Assembly (NCBI RefSeq): GCF_000718165.1
Contig: NZ_JOEY01000050.1
Coordinates: 35,498-99,497, forward strand
Reading direction: 5' to 3'
From: Streptomyces fulvoviolaceus
GTDB lineage: Bacteria > Actinomycetota > Actinomycetes > Streptomycetales > Streptomycetaceae
DNA: 64,000 bases
The position numbers and the translations under genes are program-made. Under the pieces are notes generated by a model. It had not been told where the DNA came from, ran no database searches, and saw only the letters and a program-made list of their open reading frames with translations. Each line of letters begins with the position of its first letter. Position 1 is the stretch's first letter. Below are positions 51,589 to 59,691 of this stretch, one piece after another.

Positions 51589-53220
51589 TCACCCTCGCGC
51601 GAGGACCCTCCGCAGTACCGCCGTCAGCACCGCGCTCTCCGCACCCCCGGGATCCGCCCCCACCGACCGCCAGGCGACGACACCGTCCGGCCGTACCAGC
51701 ACGGCACCTTCGGGACGCAGACCGCCGTAGCGCTCGGACCAGTGGTCGTCCGGGTCGGCCAGTGAGCCCGCCCCGCCACCCGCGCCCGGCACCACCCGGC
51801 GCGCGGTGATCTTCAGCCCCAGCCCGGCGGAGGCCGCGACCGCGGCGGACATCCACTCCCCGCCGCGCGCCCCGACCAGCAGCACGAAGTCACGCCCGAA
51901 CAGGTCGAGCGTGGAGACGGGTTCGCCACCGCGCGACAGCATCACGTACGGCGCCCGGGTCCCCGGCGCGCCGCGCAGCGCCCGTGGATCGGAGGCGACC
52001 GGCAGGGCCGCGCTCCCCGCCTCCTCGACGACCGCGGCGGAACGGTAGGCCTGCCCCGACGTCACCGTCACCGCGTCCGCCGCGGCAGCCTGTTGCTCGG
52101 GGGTGGCACTGCCGGACCGCACCGCGAGCTGCAGGGATCCCTGCTCGGCCGTGTAGACCGCCACCGGCCGCCGCTCGGCGTCGTACGTCTCCACCAGACC
52201 GGCCCCCGCGACCCCGTCGACCACCAGAGCGAGCTTCCAGGCGAGGTTGTGGGCGTCGGCGATCCCGGTGTTGGCGCCGTAGCCCCCGGTCGGCGGTACG
52301 ACGTGCGCCGCGTCCCCGGCGAGCAGCACCCTCCCGTGCACGAACCCCTCGGCGACCTGCTCCGCCATGTCCCAGGGGAAGCGGGAACGGATCGTCACCT
52401 CGACCCCGGGCGCCCCGATCGCGGCACCCACCAGCTCGGCGCAGCGGGCGTCGGTGAAGTCCTCCAGGCTCTCGCCGTCCTCGGGCCGGTACCCGACGAT
52501 CAGCGTGCCCCCGGTCAGCCGGTCGTCATGCACGAGGATGCCCGTGACCTGGGGGTTCTTCACATGGACCACGCTGTAGCGGCGCTCCCCCAGCACCGGC
52601 CGCAGATCCGCGCCGAACGCGATGCTCACATGCCGGGACAGCACCCCGCGCCCCTGCCGGGGCACCTTCAGCGCCTCCCGCACGGTGCTGCGCGGCCCGT
52701 CGCAGGCGACCAGGTAGGAGCTGCGGAAGGTGCTGGTCCCGCCGGCCCCGTCACCGAGGACGGCGGTGACCCCGTCCGGGTCCTCCGCGAAGGACAGCAG
52801 CTCGGTACCGAACCTGAGGTCGGCGCCGAGCTCCACGGCACGGTCCCGCAGCAACGGCTCCAGCCGGTCCTGGGGAAGGAGGAGCAGCCGGGACGGCGTG
52901 AGGTCGCCCAGCTCGTCGTCGCCCTCCAACTCCTCCTTGCTGAACAGCACTTCACCCGCCAGGGAAGTCACCCCGGCCCGGGTGCGGTGCGTCGCGAACC
53001 CCGAGGCGTCCTGTACAGCGGCGTCCTCGACCCCGGCCTGGCGCAGCAGCTCCCCGGTCCGGGGGTAGTAGCCGACGGCCCGCGGATGGATGGAGGTGCC
53101 CGGATGCCGCTCCACCAGGGTGCAGCGGACCCCGTGACGGGCGAGGAACAGAGCGGTGGACAGCCCGACGAGGCTGCCGCCGACGATCAGGACGGGTGCG
53201 CTGTCGGAATGGGAAGTCAT
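51589..53220 (-). CDS. class A FAD-dependent aromatic monooxygenase
   Basis: The 543-residue enzyme has VLIVGGSLVGLSTALFLARHGV, PRAVGYYPRTGELLRQAG, VACDGPRSTVREALKVPRQGRG and VLLAGDAAHVVPPTGGYGANTGIADAHNLAWKLALVV, with tail VLVRPDGVVAWRSVG. It is of the same subgroup as 39490-41073 and 41543-43150. The ATG at 53220 follows GAGAGGGG. The gene follows the SnoaL-like gene by 35 nt on the same strand. Likely another ring hydroxylation or oxidative cleavage step. Confidence 0.93.
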   Translation of the reverse strand: MTSHSDSAPVLIVGGSLVGLSTALFLARHGVRCTLVERHPGTSIHPRAVGYYPRTGELLRQAGVEDAAVQDASGFATHRTRAGVTSLAGEVLFSKEELEGDDELGDLTPSRLLLLPQDRLEPLLRDRAVELGADLRFGTELLSFAEDPDGVTAVLGDGAGGTSTFRSSYLVACDGPRSTVREALKVPRQGRGVLSRHVSIAFGADLRPVLGERRYSVVHVKNPQVTGILVHDDRLTGGTLIVGYRPEDGESLEDFTDARCAELVGAAIGAPGVEVTIRSRFPWDMAEQVAEGFVHGRVLLAGDAAHVVPPTGGYGANTGIADAHNLAWKLALVVDGVAGAGLVETYDAERRPVAVYTAEQGSLQLAVRSGSATPEQQAAAADAVTVTSGQAYRSAAVVEEAGSAALPVASDPRALRGAPGTRAPYVMLSRGGEPVSTLDLFGRDFVLLVGARGGEWMSAAVAASAGLGLKITARRVVPGAGGGAGSLADPDDHWSERYGGLRPEGAVLVRPDGVVAWRSVGADPGGAESAVLTAVLRRVLARG

Positions 53221-53255
53221 CGCGGAACCCCTCTCGGAACGGTTGTGGATGCTGC

Positions 53256-54089
53256 TCACGGCGTCGGCAGCCCCGCCTTGCCGAGCGCCAGGTAGTCGAC
53301 GACCTCCCAGTGCTCGGCGACCTTCCCGCGCTCGATCCGGAACTGGTCGCAGGTGCGCATCTCGAGCGGCAGCCCGGAGGGACCGCCCCCGCTCCAGGCC
53401 CCGGTGAGCGTGCCGGTCCAGGTCACGAACACCATCACCCGGTCGTCGGCGGCGACGAGGTGGTCCACGGTGGTGACCAGGTCGGGGAAGGCGGCGATGT
53501 TGTCCGCGAAGAACGCCTTGAAGGCGTCGAGCCCGTCCGGCACCGCGTCCGTACGCATGTTGTGGTGCCGGTAGTCCTGGTGGTAGTAGCGCTCGGCCAG
53601 CTCCAGCCGGTGCTCGCTGAAGACGTCGCGGTACGCGCCGAGCACCAGCTCCGCGTTGGCCCGCTCGGTGTCGCTGTGCGGGCCGTGCAGCCCGGGAGCG
53701 GCCGGCTGACCGCTCCGCTCCGGCCCGCCGTCCACACCGTGCGCGGCGAGCACGTCCCGGTCCACCACGTTCCAGTGCTCGGCGACCCTGCCGTCCCGCA
53801 GCCGGTACAACTCGGCGGTGTGCAGCCTGAGTTCGGCCCCGGCAGGGGTGCGCCCGGTCCAGGTCGCGAAGAGCATCACCCGGTCGTTGTCGGCCACCAG
53901 ATGATCGATGTCCGCCGACAGCCCACGCCGGTCCGGCGTCTTCCAGTCGATCGGGTCGTGCTCGACGTGGTCGGCGTGGAAGAAGCGACCGGCCTCCTCG
54001 AAGCGGTGCTCGCGGTACAGCGTCCCGTACAGGTCGCGGACCAGCTCGGCGTTGCGCGTGCGCTGCCCGGCGGGCATCACAGTGGTCAT
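53256..54089 (-). CDS. tandem SnoaL-like (NTF2-fold) protein
   Basis: The 277-residue protein consists of two copies of a SnoaL-like domain: residues 8-118 (NAELVRDLYGTLYREHRFEEAGRFFHADHVEHDP...LRDGRVAEHWNVVD) and 145-272 (NAELVLGAYRDVFSEHRLELAERYYHQDYRHHN...IERGKVAEHWEVVD). SnoaL-fold proteins act as polyketide cyclases, hydroxylases or epoxide hydrolases without metal. The fused duplication suggests a built-in dimer. It is downstream of the GNAT gene (32 nt) and upstream of the FAD enzyme. Confidence 0.88.
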   Translation of the reverse strand: MTTVMPAGQRTRNAELVRDLYGTLYREHRFEEAGRFFHADHVEHDPIDWKTPDRRGLSADIDHLVADNDRVMLFATWTGRTPAGAELRLHTAELYRLRDGRVAEHWNVVDRDVLAAHGVDGGPERSGQPAAPGLHGPHSDTERANAELVLGAYRDVFSEHRLELAERYYHQDYRHHNMRTDAVPDGLDAFKAFFADNIAAFPDLVTTVDHLVAADDRVMVFVTWTGTLTGAWSGGGPSGLPLEMRTCDQFRIERGKVAEHWEVVDYLALGKAGLPTP

Positions 54090-54121
54090 GGGTTCCTCTC
54101 GGATCAGTGGAGTACGACCGC

Positions 54122-55087
54122 TCAGGCGGCCTTGAGCGCGTACGTCGACCAGTGGGAGTCGGCCTCGAAGCCGAGCCGCCTGTTGAGCTCGACCACGGCC
54201 GTGTTGGCGGTGTCGTTGAAGACCTGGACCAGCGCGAGACGCTCGTTCTCCCGGGCCGCCCCGAGCAGCAGTTCGGCCTTCAGCCAGGTGGCGAGTCCGC
54301 GCCGCCGGTGCCGCGGCAGCACCAGCGTCTCGCCGGCGTCCGCCATCGGGCTGTCCCGCACGAACAAGGTGCTGTACGCGACGATTTCGCTGCCCTGTCC
54401 GGGCAACGCCGCCACCACGTGGGGCAGATGACCGGCCCGCTCGGCCTCGGCCTCCCGCGCCCGTACGTCGTCGACGCTCGGACGCCGTACCCGGGCCTGG
54501 CCGTTGACCCGCTCCTCCAGAGCGCTCCAGGCCCGCGCGTAGGACTCCACCAGGTCGTCGGGGCAGGGCCCGTGCCACGACACCAGCCGGTAGCCGGGCA
54601 CCGGCCGGGCCACCGCGGCCTCCAGCACCGCACGGGCGGGTCCGGCCGGCCGCAGCCGGTTGCGTACGGTCTCGCCGACGAGGTCCGCGCCGAGGTCAGC
54701 GGCGAAGCGCTCACCGGCCGTCGCCCTCGGAGCGTCGGCCAGCAGCAGCTCCCGTCCCCGCTCCCGCAGGGCCGCCAGCCCCGCGGCCGCCAGGGCCCGC
54801 CCGGCACCGCGCCGCCGGAAGCCGGGGAACACCCACAGCGAACCGTGCCCCGGCCCGGCCGGATCCCCCAGGTCGAGCCCGAGCTTCAGCACACCGGCCG
54901 GGGTGTCGTCGTCGTACGCGACGAGCACGATCCGCTCCGTCCCGTGCCGCCGCTGGAACAGCCGCGCGAGGAGCGCCTCCGTCACCGGCGGATCGCCGGG
55001 CAGTTCCAGCGTCATGGTCTCCCGGAACCCGGGAAGCAGAGCGGCGATGGTCGCCGGCTCATCACCGTCGAGGCTTCGAATCTCCAT
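54122..55087 (-). CDS. double-GNAT acetyltransferase
   Basis: The 321-residue protein has two GNAT domains: LFQRRHGTERIVLVAYDDDTPAGVLKLGLD...VFPGFRRRGAGRALAAAGLAALRERG, and a C-terminal one with YSTLFVRDSPMADAGETLVLPRHRRRGLATWLKAELLLGA and VQVFNDTANTAVVELNRRLGFEA. The layout is that of mycothiol-synthase-like or resistance acetyltransferases; the substrate is unknown. It could acetylate a cluster product or an unrelated amine. The ATG at 55087 is chosen, and a start at 55132 is possible. It heads the operon with SnoaL-like and FAD genes. Confidence 0.85.
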   Translation of the reverse strand: MEIRSLDGDEPATIAALLPGFRETMTLELPGDPPVTEALLARLFQRRHGTERIVLVAYDDDTPAGVLKLGLDLGDPAGPGHGSLWVFPGFRRRGAGRALAAAGLAALRERGRELLLADAPRATAGERFAADLGADLVGETVRNRLRPAGPARAVLEAAVARPVPGYRLVSWHGPCPDDLVESYARAWSALEERVNGQARVRRPSVDDVRAREAEAERAGHLPHVVAALPGQGSEIVAYSTLFVRDSPMADAGETLVLPRHRRRGLATWLKAELLLGAARENERLALVQVFNDTANTAVVELNRRLGFEADSHWSTYALKAA

Positions 55088-55162
55088 GCCCCACACGGTG
55101 TCGGGCACCTCTCGAAGCACCGTCGAGGACAACTCGACACCAGGAAGGTGGGCACAGCTGAG

Positions 55163-55206
55163 CCCCGTGGCCCTCCAGGACGTCGAGGTCCCGGAGGGCC
55201 ACGGGG
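55163..55206. terminator. 14-bp stem terminator after the SDR gene
   Basis: CCCCGTGGCCCTCC (55163-55176) pairs perfectly with 55193-55206, loop 16 nt. It lies 32 nt beyond the SDR stop on the minus strand and separates that operon from the GNAT operon. Confidence 0.8.
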
Positions 55207-55237
55207 CCCGGTACGGCGGCGCGCGCGGGCGGACCCG

Positions 55238-56011
55238 TCAGGCCCCGCCCGTCACCCGGAGGGTCTCGCCGTTGGTGTTGCCGTTGGCGGCGGAGCCGAG
55301 GAAGACGACGGCGTTCGCGACGTCCTCGGGCGCGGACATCCGCCCCGACGGCAGGCTCTTGCCCTTCTCCTCCAGGAACCCGGGCGGCACATGGGCCCGC
55401 ACGGTCTCGGTACCGGTCTGCCCCGGCACCACCATGTTGACCAGGATCCCGTCGGGCCCCAGCTCCCAGGCCAGACTCCGCATCAGCCCGAAGAGCCCGG
55501 ACTTGCCCGCGCCGTACGCTCCCGCGCCCGCCTTGCCGGTGTCCGCGAGGCCCGCGCCGAGCAGCACGACCCGGCCCCACGGACGCCCGCGCATCCAGGG
55601 CAGCGCCGCCTGCAGGGTGTGGAACACGGCCTCGACGGAGTTGCGCAGCACCTCCTGCCACTGCTTCGCCGGTACGTCCTCGAAGCGCGGCACCGGCTGC
55701 CCGGGACGCGGTATCGCCTCGCTCCAGACCACCGCGTTGGCCACCAGTACGTCGATGCCACCCCACTCCTCGGCGACCCGGCCCACCGCGTCCCGTATGG
55801 CCTGCTCGTCCGCGAGGTCGTACCGCACCACCAGCGGCGTACCGCCGGCCTCGGTCACCAGCCGGGCCGTCTCCCGGGCACCGTCCTCGTTGGTGTGGAA
55901 GGTGATCGCGACCCTGGCCCCCTCCTCCCCATACGCCATGGCCGTCGCCCGGCCGATGCCCGAGGAGGCACCGGTGACCAGCACCACCTTGTCCCGCAGA
56001 TCCGTCCTCAT
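55238..56011 (-). CDS. SDR-family oxidoreductase
   Basis: The 257-residue short-chain dehydrogenase has VTGASSGIGRATA (NAD(P) motif) and catalytic YGAGK within GAYGAGKSGLFGL. The usual NNAG is replaced by ANAVVW, and no catalytic-type Ser is obvious at VVLLGAG, so activity may be altered. It starts by ATGA overlap with the BBE-like oxidase, so the two probably act on one substrate. Cluster-typical role: reduction of a ketone or quinone during tailoring. Confidence 0.88.
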   Translation of the reverse strand: MRTDLRDKVVLVTGASSGIGRATAMAYGEEGARVAITFHTNEDGARETARLVTEAGGTPLVVRYDLADEQAIRDAVGRVAEEWGGIDVLVANAVVWSEAIPRPGQPVPRFEDVPAKQWQEVLRNSVEAVFHTLQAALPWMRGRPWGRVVLLGAGLADTGKAGAGAYGAGKSGLFGLMRSLAWELGPDGILVNMVVPGQTGTETVRAHVPPGFLEEKGKSLPSGRMSAPEDVANAVVFLGSAANGNTNGETLRVTGGA

Positions 56012-57453
56012 GACTGTGACTCCCCCTTGCCGATGCCGATGCTCTGCGCGTGCCGGAAGAAGTCCTCCGGGTCGTAGGCCCGCTTCACCTCGCGCAGCCG
56101 GTCGCGGTTCTCGCCGAAGTACTCCGTCTCCCAGTCCGCGCTCACCCGGGAACTGGGGAAGTTGATGTACGAGCCGCTGGCGAGCGGCGCGAGTGCCGTC
56201 GCCGCGCGGTCGGCCAGGGCGGTCAGCCGCGCCGGGGCCGCCGCGTCCTCCGCCACGTCACGGCAGGCGAACTGATAGCCGATCAGGAACCGCGCGTCCC
56301 GGTGGGCGTAGGCCGTCGCGGTCCTCGGCACCCGGTTCGCCGCACCGCCCAGCGCGATGCACAGCAGGTAGCGCTCCTGGCCCACCGCGTCCAGCGCGGG
56401 GTCCCAGGCGTCGAGCAGCGCCGCCGACTCCGCCCGGGTCGCGGCCCGGCCGGTCAGCCGGTAGCTCTGCCGGGTGTACGGATGCCGGTGGCCCTCGGCC
56501 TCGGGGCCGGTGCCGGTGCGATGGCACTGGGCCACCGTCTTCGAGCCGCACAGCGCCTCGTGCATCACCTCGGCATATCCGCCCGGCGGACCGACGGTCC
56601 TGCTCAGCGGCTTGCTCCCGGTCCGTTCCACCAGTTCGTCGAGCCCGGTGCGCACCTCCTCCTCCGTGCCCAGGTGCACCCCCCAGACGCGGACCACGGG
56701 ACGCCCGCCGGGCCCGAACATGCCCGGCAGCACCACCAGCGAGGTGCCGAGCTCGTCCGGCCCCTCGACGGCCCACTCCTGCCAGGCCGTCAGCACCTCC
56801 ACGGCGTCGTCGTACGCCCAGAGCGTCTCGAAGGCGATCAACGTGGGCGCCTCGACCGGCCGCACCTCGAACTCCGTGACGACCCCGAAGGTGCCTCCGC
56901 CACCGCCGCGCAGCGCCCAGTACAGATCGGGCTCCTCGGTGGCCGAGCAGCGGACGGTCCTGCCGTCCGCGAGCACCACGCGCGCCCCGGTGACCAGGTC
57001 ACTGCCCAGCCCGAACCGCCTGGTCTGCCAGCCGATCCCGCCGCCGGTCAGGAACCCGCCCGCGCCGACCGTGGGGAAGGTGCCGGTGACGAGCTGGCGG
57101 CCCTGGGTCCGCAGGGCGTCCAGCGCGTCCAGCGACCGGACGCCCGCCCCGAGACGCACCAGGGGCCCCTCGGCCACGGCGTGGTTCATCCGGGACAGGT
57201 CGACGACCAACCCCTCACCGGTCGACCAGCCGTTGAAGCTGTGGCCGCCGCCCCGGACGTGCAGCCGCACCCCCCGGTCCCGGGCATGGCGCACACAGAG
57301 GGCGATGTCCTCCTCGGAGGCGCAGTACGCGACGGCGTACGGCTCGATCGTGTCGTACTCGGTGTTCTGCAGCTGTCCGGCCAGGGCGTAGCCCGCATCG
57401 TCCGGCAGGACCAGCTCCCCGCCGATCCGGTCCCGCAGCGCTGCCGCCCGCAT
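56008..57453 (-). CDS. BBE-like FAD-linked oxidase
   Basis: The 481-residue protein has the FAD_binding_4 domain with VRGGGHSFNGWSTGEGLVVDLSRM, whose His may bind FAD covalently, and a BBE C-terminus (YINFPSSRVSADWETEYFGENRDRLREVKRAYDPEDFFRHAQSI). The second covalent site Cys of berberine-bridge enzymes is replaced (VGAGGFLTGGGIGW). Such oxidases form C-C or C-O bonds or oxidise alcohols in polyketide pathways. The start overlaps the lipocalin-like stop (TGATG). No signal peptide is visible. Confidence 0.92.
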   Translation of the reverse strand: MRAAALRDRIGGELVLPDDAGYALAGQLQNTEYDTIEPYAVAYCASEEDIALCVRHARDRGVRLHVRGGGHSFNGWSTGEGLVVDLSRMNHAVAEGPLVRLGAGVRSLDALDALRTQGRQLVTGTFPTVGAGGFLTGGGIGWQTRRFGLGSDLVTGARVVLADGRTVRCSATEEPDLYWALRGGGGGTFGVVTEFEVRPVEAPTLIAFETLWAYDDAVEVLTAWQEWAVEGPDELGTSLVVLPGMFGPGGRPVVRVWGVHLGTEEEVRTGLDELVERTGSKPLSRTVGPPGGYAEVMHEALCGSKTVAQCHRTGTGPEAEGHRHPYTRQSYRLTGRAATRAESAALLDAWDPALDAVGQERYLLCIALGGAANRVPRTATAYAHRDARFLIGYQFACRDVAEDAAAPARLTALADRAATALAPLASGSYINFPSSRVSADWETEYFGENRDRLREVKRAYDPEDFFRHAQSIGIGKGESQS

Positions 57454-57821
57454 CAGTCGTCGATGCCGAACTTGCCGGCGGTCACCTTGGAGCCCGCGTG
57501 CCCGCGCAGCTTGGTGCCCTGCGGGTCGAAGAACTCGGCGCCGCCCGTGCCCTGCCACTCGGTGTCCGAGACGAACTCGCCCGACACCCGGACATGCGCC
57601 TCTCCGACATGCTTGCCCTCGGGGTCGGCGGCCAGGACGTGGAAGCCGTACTCGAAGGTGCCGGGGCCCGTGGCACGCCAGGTGCCGAGGCCGATGTTCT
57701 TGGTGTTGAGCTGGGTGGAGACGACCGAGCCGTCCGCCGAGAAGGAGACCAGTCCGGGTACGGCCTTTCCGTCGTCGTCCAGCTGCGTGGTCCAGGTGCC
57801 GACCAGACGTGCGTCGCTCAT
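57453..57821 (-). CDS. lipocalin-like small protein
   Basis: The 122-residue protein begins MSDARLVGTWTTQLDDDGKAVPGLVSFSADGSVVSTQ and continues in strands (GLGTWRATGPGTFEYGFHVL, GEAHVRVSGEFVSDTEWQGTGGAEFFDP), the pattern of a beta-barrel. Such barrels bind hydrophobic ligands or serve as cyclases. The ATG at 57821 follows GAGGAG by 7 nt. The same frame stays open upstream to 58178 with no stop, so a fused 241-residue form is also possible. It overlaps the FAD oxidase start. Confidence 0.72.
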   Translation of the reverse strand: MSDARLVGTWTTQLDDDGKAVPGLVSFSADGSVVSTQLNTKNIGLGTWRATGPGTFEYGFHVLAADPEGKHVGEAHVRVSGEFVSDTEWQGTGGAEFFDPQGTKLRGHAGSKVTAGKFGIDD

Positions 57822-58178
57822 CACGGTTCTCCTCGGGATCGGGAAGTGGGATGGTGCGGCCAGCCTTCCGGCGCGCTCTGGAGACGCGCTCGAGACGTCC
57901 TGTAGGTGGGCGTCCTGTAGGTGGGCGTCCTGCGGGCGGGAGTCCTGTGGACGGGACTCCTGTAAGTGGGGGCCGAACTCCGGATGCCAGAGCGCGGCCA
58001 CGTGCATGGACCCGAGCGCGACCAGACCCCGGTACGACGGCCGCAGGCAGTACCGCACCAGCCCCCGCCACAGACCGTCCAGGACGGTGCCCCGCGCCGG
58101 GACGGCGATCTTGTCGGGATGTCCCTCGGGCAGTAGCCGGGGGTCGAACGGACGAACAGCCACAGCGCTCCTCGGCAT
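57822..58178 (-). other. in-frame upstream reading frame with 15-bp repeats and a TTA codon
   Basis: This frame starts at ATG 58178 (GAGGACTC ahead), 15 nt after the stop of the methyltransferase-like gene. It encodes about 90 coding-like residues (PFDPRLLPEGHPDKIAVPAR, RGLVALGSMHVAALWHPEFG) and runs into 15-bp repeats (57896-57967) encoding QDAHL and QDSRP units. It has no stop before the lipocalin-like gene. A TTA codon (57963-57965, residue 72) would make translation depend on the bldA tRNA. I do not recognise the protein. A stop may have been lost through the repeats. Confidence 0.45.
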
Positions 58179-58193
58179 GAGTCCTCGGCGCGG

Positions 58194-58688
58194 TCAGGCG
58201 GCGCAGACCGCCATCTCCACGCCACCGTCGAAGGGAAGGGGCAGCGAGACATAACCGCTGCCGGGAACCCGGATGTGGGTCAGGAACTCCGCGCACCGCC
58301 CCGGCACGTCCCGGACGCCGTACGCCACGATCACCGCACCGGGCAGCATCCTGGGCTCCATCAGCTTCAGCAGTGTCAGGAAGGACTCCGGCGGCCCCCC
58401 GAGCAGCAGCAGATCGACCGGCCCGGGCACGGCCGGCAGCAGCCGCTCCGGACTGCCCACCCGCACCTGTGCGTACCGCCCGAGCCCGGCCTTCTCCACC
58501 GCCGCCGCGGCCAGCCCGGCACGTACGGCGTCCGGCTCGCAGCACAGAACCCGGCCCCGTCCGTTCTCCCGCAGCGCCGCCGCGATCCACGCGGTGGACG
58601 ACTCGTCCGGGCAGCCGGCCTGGAGCACATTGAGCGGTCCGGCCGCCAGCACCAGTTGTCGCAGGAGGGTCGAGGTGGAATCAGGCAT
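58194..58688 (-). CDS. methyltransferase-fold protein with degenerate SAM motif
   Basis: The 164-residue protein resembles YrrM/caffeoyl-CoA O-methyltransferases in layout: VLQAGCPDESSTAWIAAALRENGRGRVLCCEPDAVRAGLAAAAVEKAGL, then VDLLLLGGPPESFLTLLKLMEPRMLPGAVIVAYG. The usual GxGxG loop is AGCPDES, so SAM binding may be weak or lost. The ATG at 58688 follows GGGGAG. It is the first gene of the last minus-strand operon of the cluster, ahead of the lipocalin, FAD oxidase and SDR genes. Confidence 0.72.
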   Translation of the reverse strand: MPDSTSTLLRQLVLAAGPLNVLQAGCPDESSTAWIAAALRENGRGRVLCCEPDAVRAGLAAAAVEKAGLGRYAQVRVGSPERLLPAVPGPVDLLLLGGPPESFLTLLKLMEPRMLPGAVIVAYGVRDVPGRCAEFLTHIRVPGSGYVSLPLPFDGGVEMAVCAA

Positions 58689-58990
58689 GCGGAACTCCCC
58701 GTCACGAGTGTCGAGACATTCGAGATCTCCCGGCCGAGCGTTACAGACCCGCGGTCGGCGGGCGACGCCCCTGGACCGCTCCCCGAGCGAGCCTCCAGTC
58801 GCCCTCAAGACCGCGGCCGAGCCCGGGCGCTGCTCGTTTTCAGGGCACAGCTCATCCTCTGATACGCTGCTCCAGCGACGTCACCCCAGCTGACAAGCCC
58901 CTCCACACTCACCGGTGCGAGCGGCCGAAACCCGGTGGGGACACGCAAAACGGTGTGCGACACTGGGTTCACTGGTTCGCACAACAGCAA

Positions 58991-59065
58991 GGTCCTGTGG
59001 AGCAGTTTGGAGTGCTCGCCACCCTGTCAAGGTGGAGGCCGCGGGTTCAAATCCCGTCAGGACCG
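58991..59065 (+). tRNA. tRNA-Asp (anticodon GTC)
   Basis: The 75-nt cloverleaf has acceptor GGTCCTG/CAGGACC, anticodon loop CTGTCAA with GTC, and T-arm GGGTTCAAATCCC. No CCA is encoded. It is identical to 63747-63821. tRNA-Phe follows 24 nt later, so the two are likely one transcript. Confidence 0.97.
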
Positions 59066-59089
59066 CTGAGGTTTCCCCGGAAACCTCGT

Positions 59090-59163
59090 GGCTGGGTAGC
59101 TCAGTTGGTACGAGCGATCGCCTGAAAAGCGATAGGTCGCCGGTTCGACCCCGGCCCCAGCCA
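59090..59163 (+). tRNA. tRNA-Phe (anticodon GAA)
   Basis: The 74-nt cloverleaf has acceptor GGCTGGG/CCCAGCC, D-arm TAGCTCAGTTGGTACGAGC, anticodon loop CTGAAAA with GAA, and T-arm CCGGTTCGACCCCGG. No CCA is encoded. It is tandem with tRNA-Asp. Confidence 0.97.
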
Positions 59164-59224
59164 CCACCCGAAGACCTCGTCCAGCCGGACGGGGTCTTCG
59201 ACGTTGTGCCGAAGGGGCGGGGCA

Positions 59225-59620
59225 ATGGAACAGGACGAGACGAAGACCGTTCAGGACAACGCGCTCGACAAGAGCCGGTCGCTGTACGGGCTGCTCGCCG
59301 TGATCATCAGCAATGTCGCCATCGCCGGAGTCGCGATCTTCGGCGTCTGGCGGCTCGACGGGGACAAGGCCGTGATCGTCGGCGTCCTCACGGCCGCGTT
59401 CACGGCGGTGAGCAGCATGACCACCGCCTACCTGGGCATCAAGGCCGTATCGAATACGGCGAAGTCGATGGTCCAGCAGCAGTCGGCGACAACCCAGGCC
59501 CAGTCGGCGACATCCCAGGCGCAAGCGGCGACGTCTCAGGCGCAGGCGGCGGCAACGCAGGCGCAGGCCGAGCAGGCCCAGGCGCCGCAGCCGGCACCGC
59601 CGGCACCGCCGACGCCCTGA
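59225..59620 (+). CDS. small membrane protein with Gln/Ala repeat tail
   Basis: The 131-residue protein has two hydrophobic helices (SLYGLLAVIISNVAIAGVAIFGVW and AVIVGVLTAAFTAVSSMTTAYLGI), then a tail of repeated QSATTQAQ/QAAATQAQ units ending in Pro. The tail may be extended or coiled. The ATG at 59225 follows AAGGGGCGGGG. No family with known function is recognised; similar small proteins are common in phage-like and housekeeping regions. Confidence 0.65.
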   Translation: MEQDETKTVQDNALDKSRSLYGLLAVIISNVAIAGVAIFGVWRLDGDKAVIVGVLTAAFTAVSSMTTAYLGIKAVSNTAKSMVQQQSATTQAQSATSQAQAATSQAQAAATQAQAEQAQAPQPAPPAPPTP

Positions 59621-59691
59621 GCCGAGATCACAGCGCGCGGCGGCAAAAGCGTTCGCCACGGATTTCCCGGGGATGAGATCCTGGATCGCGT

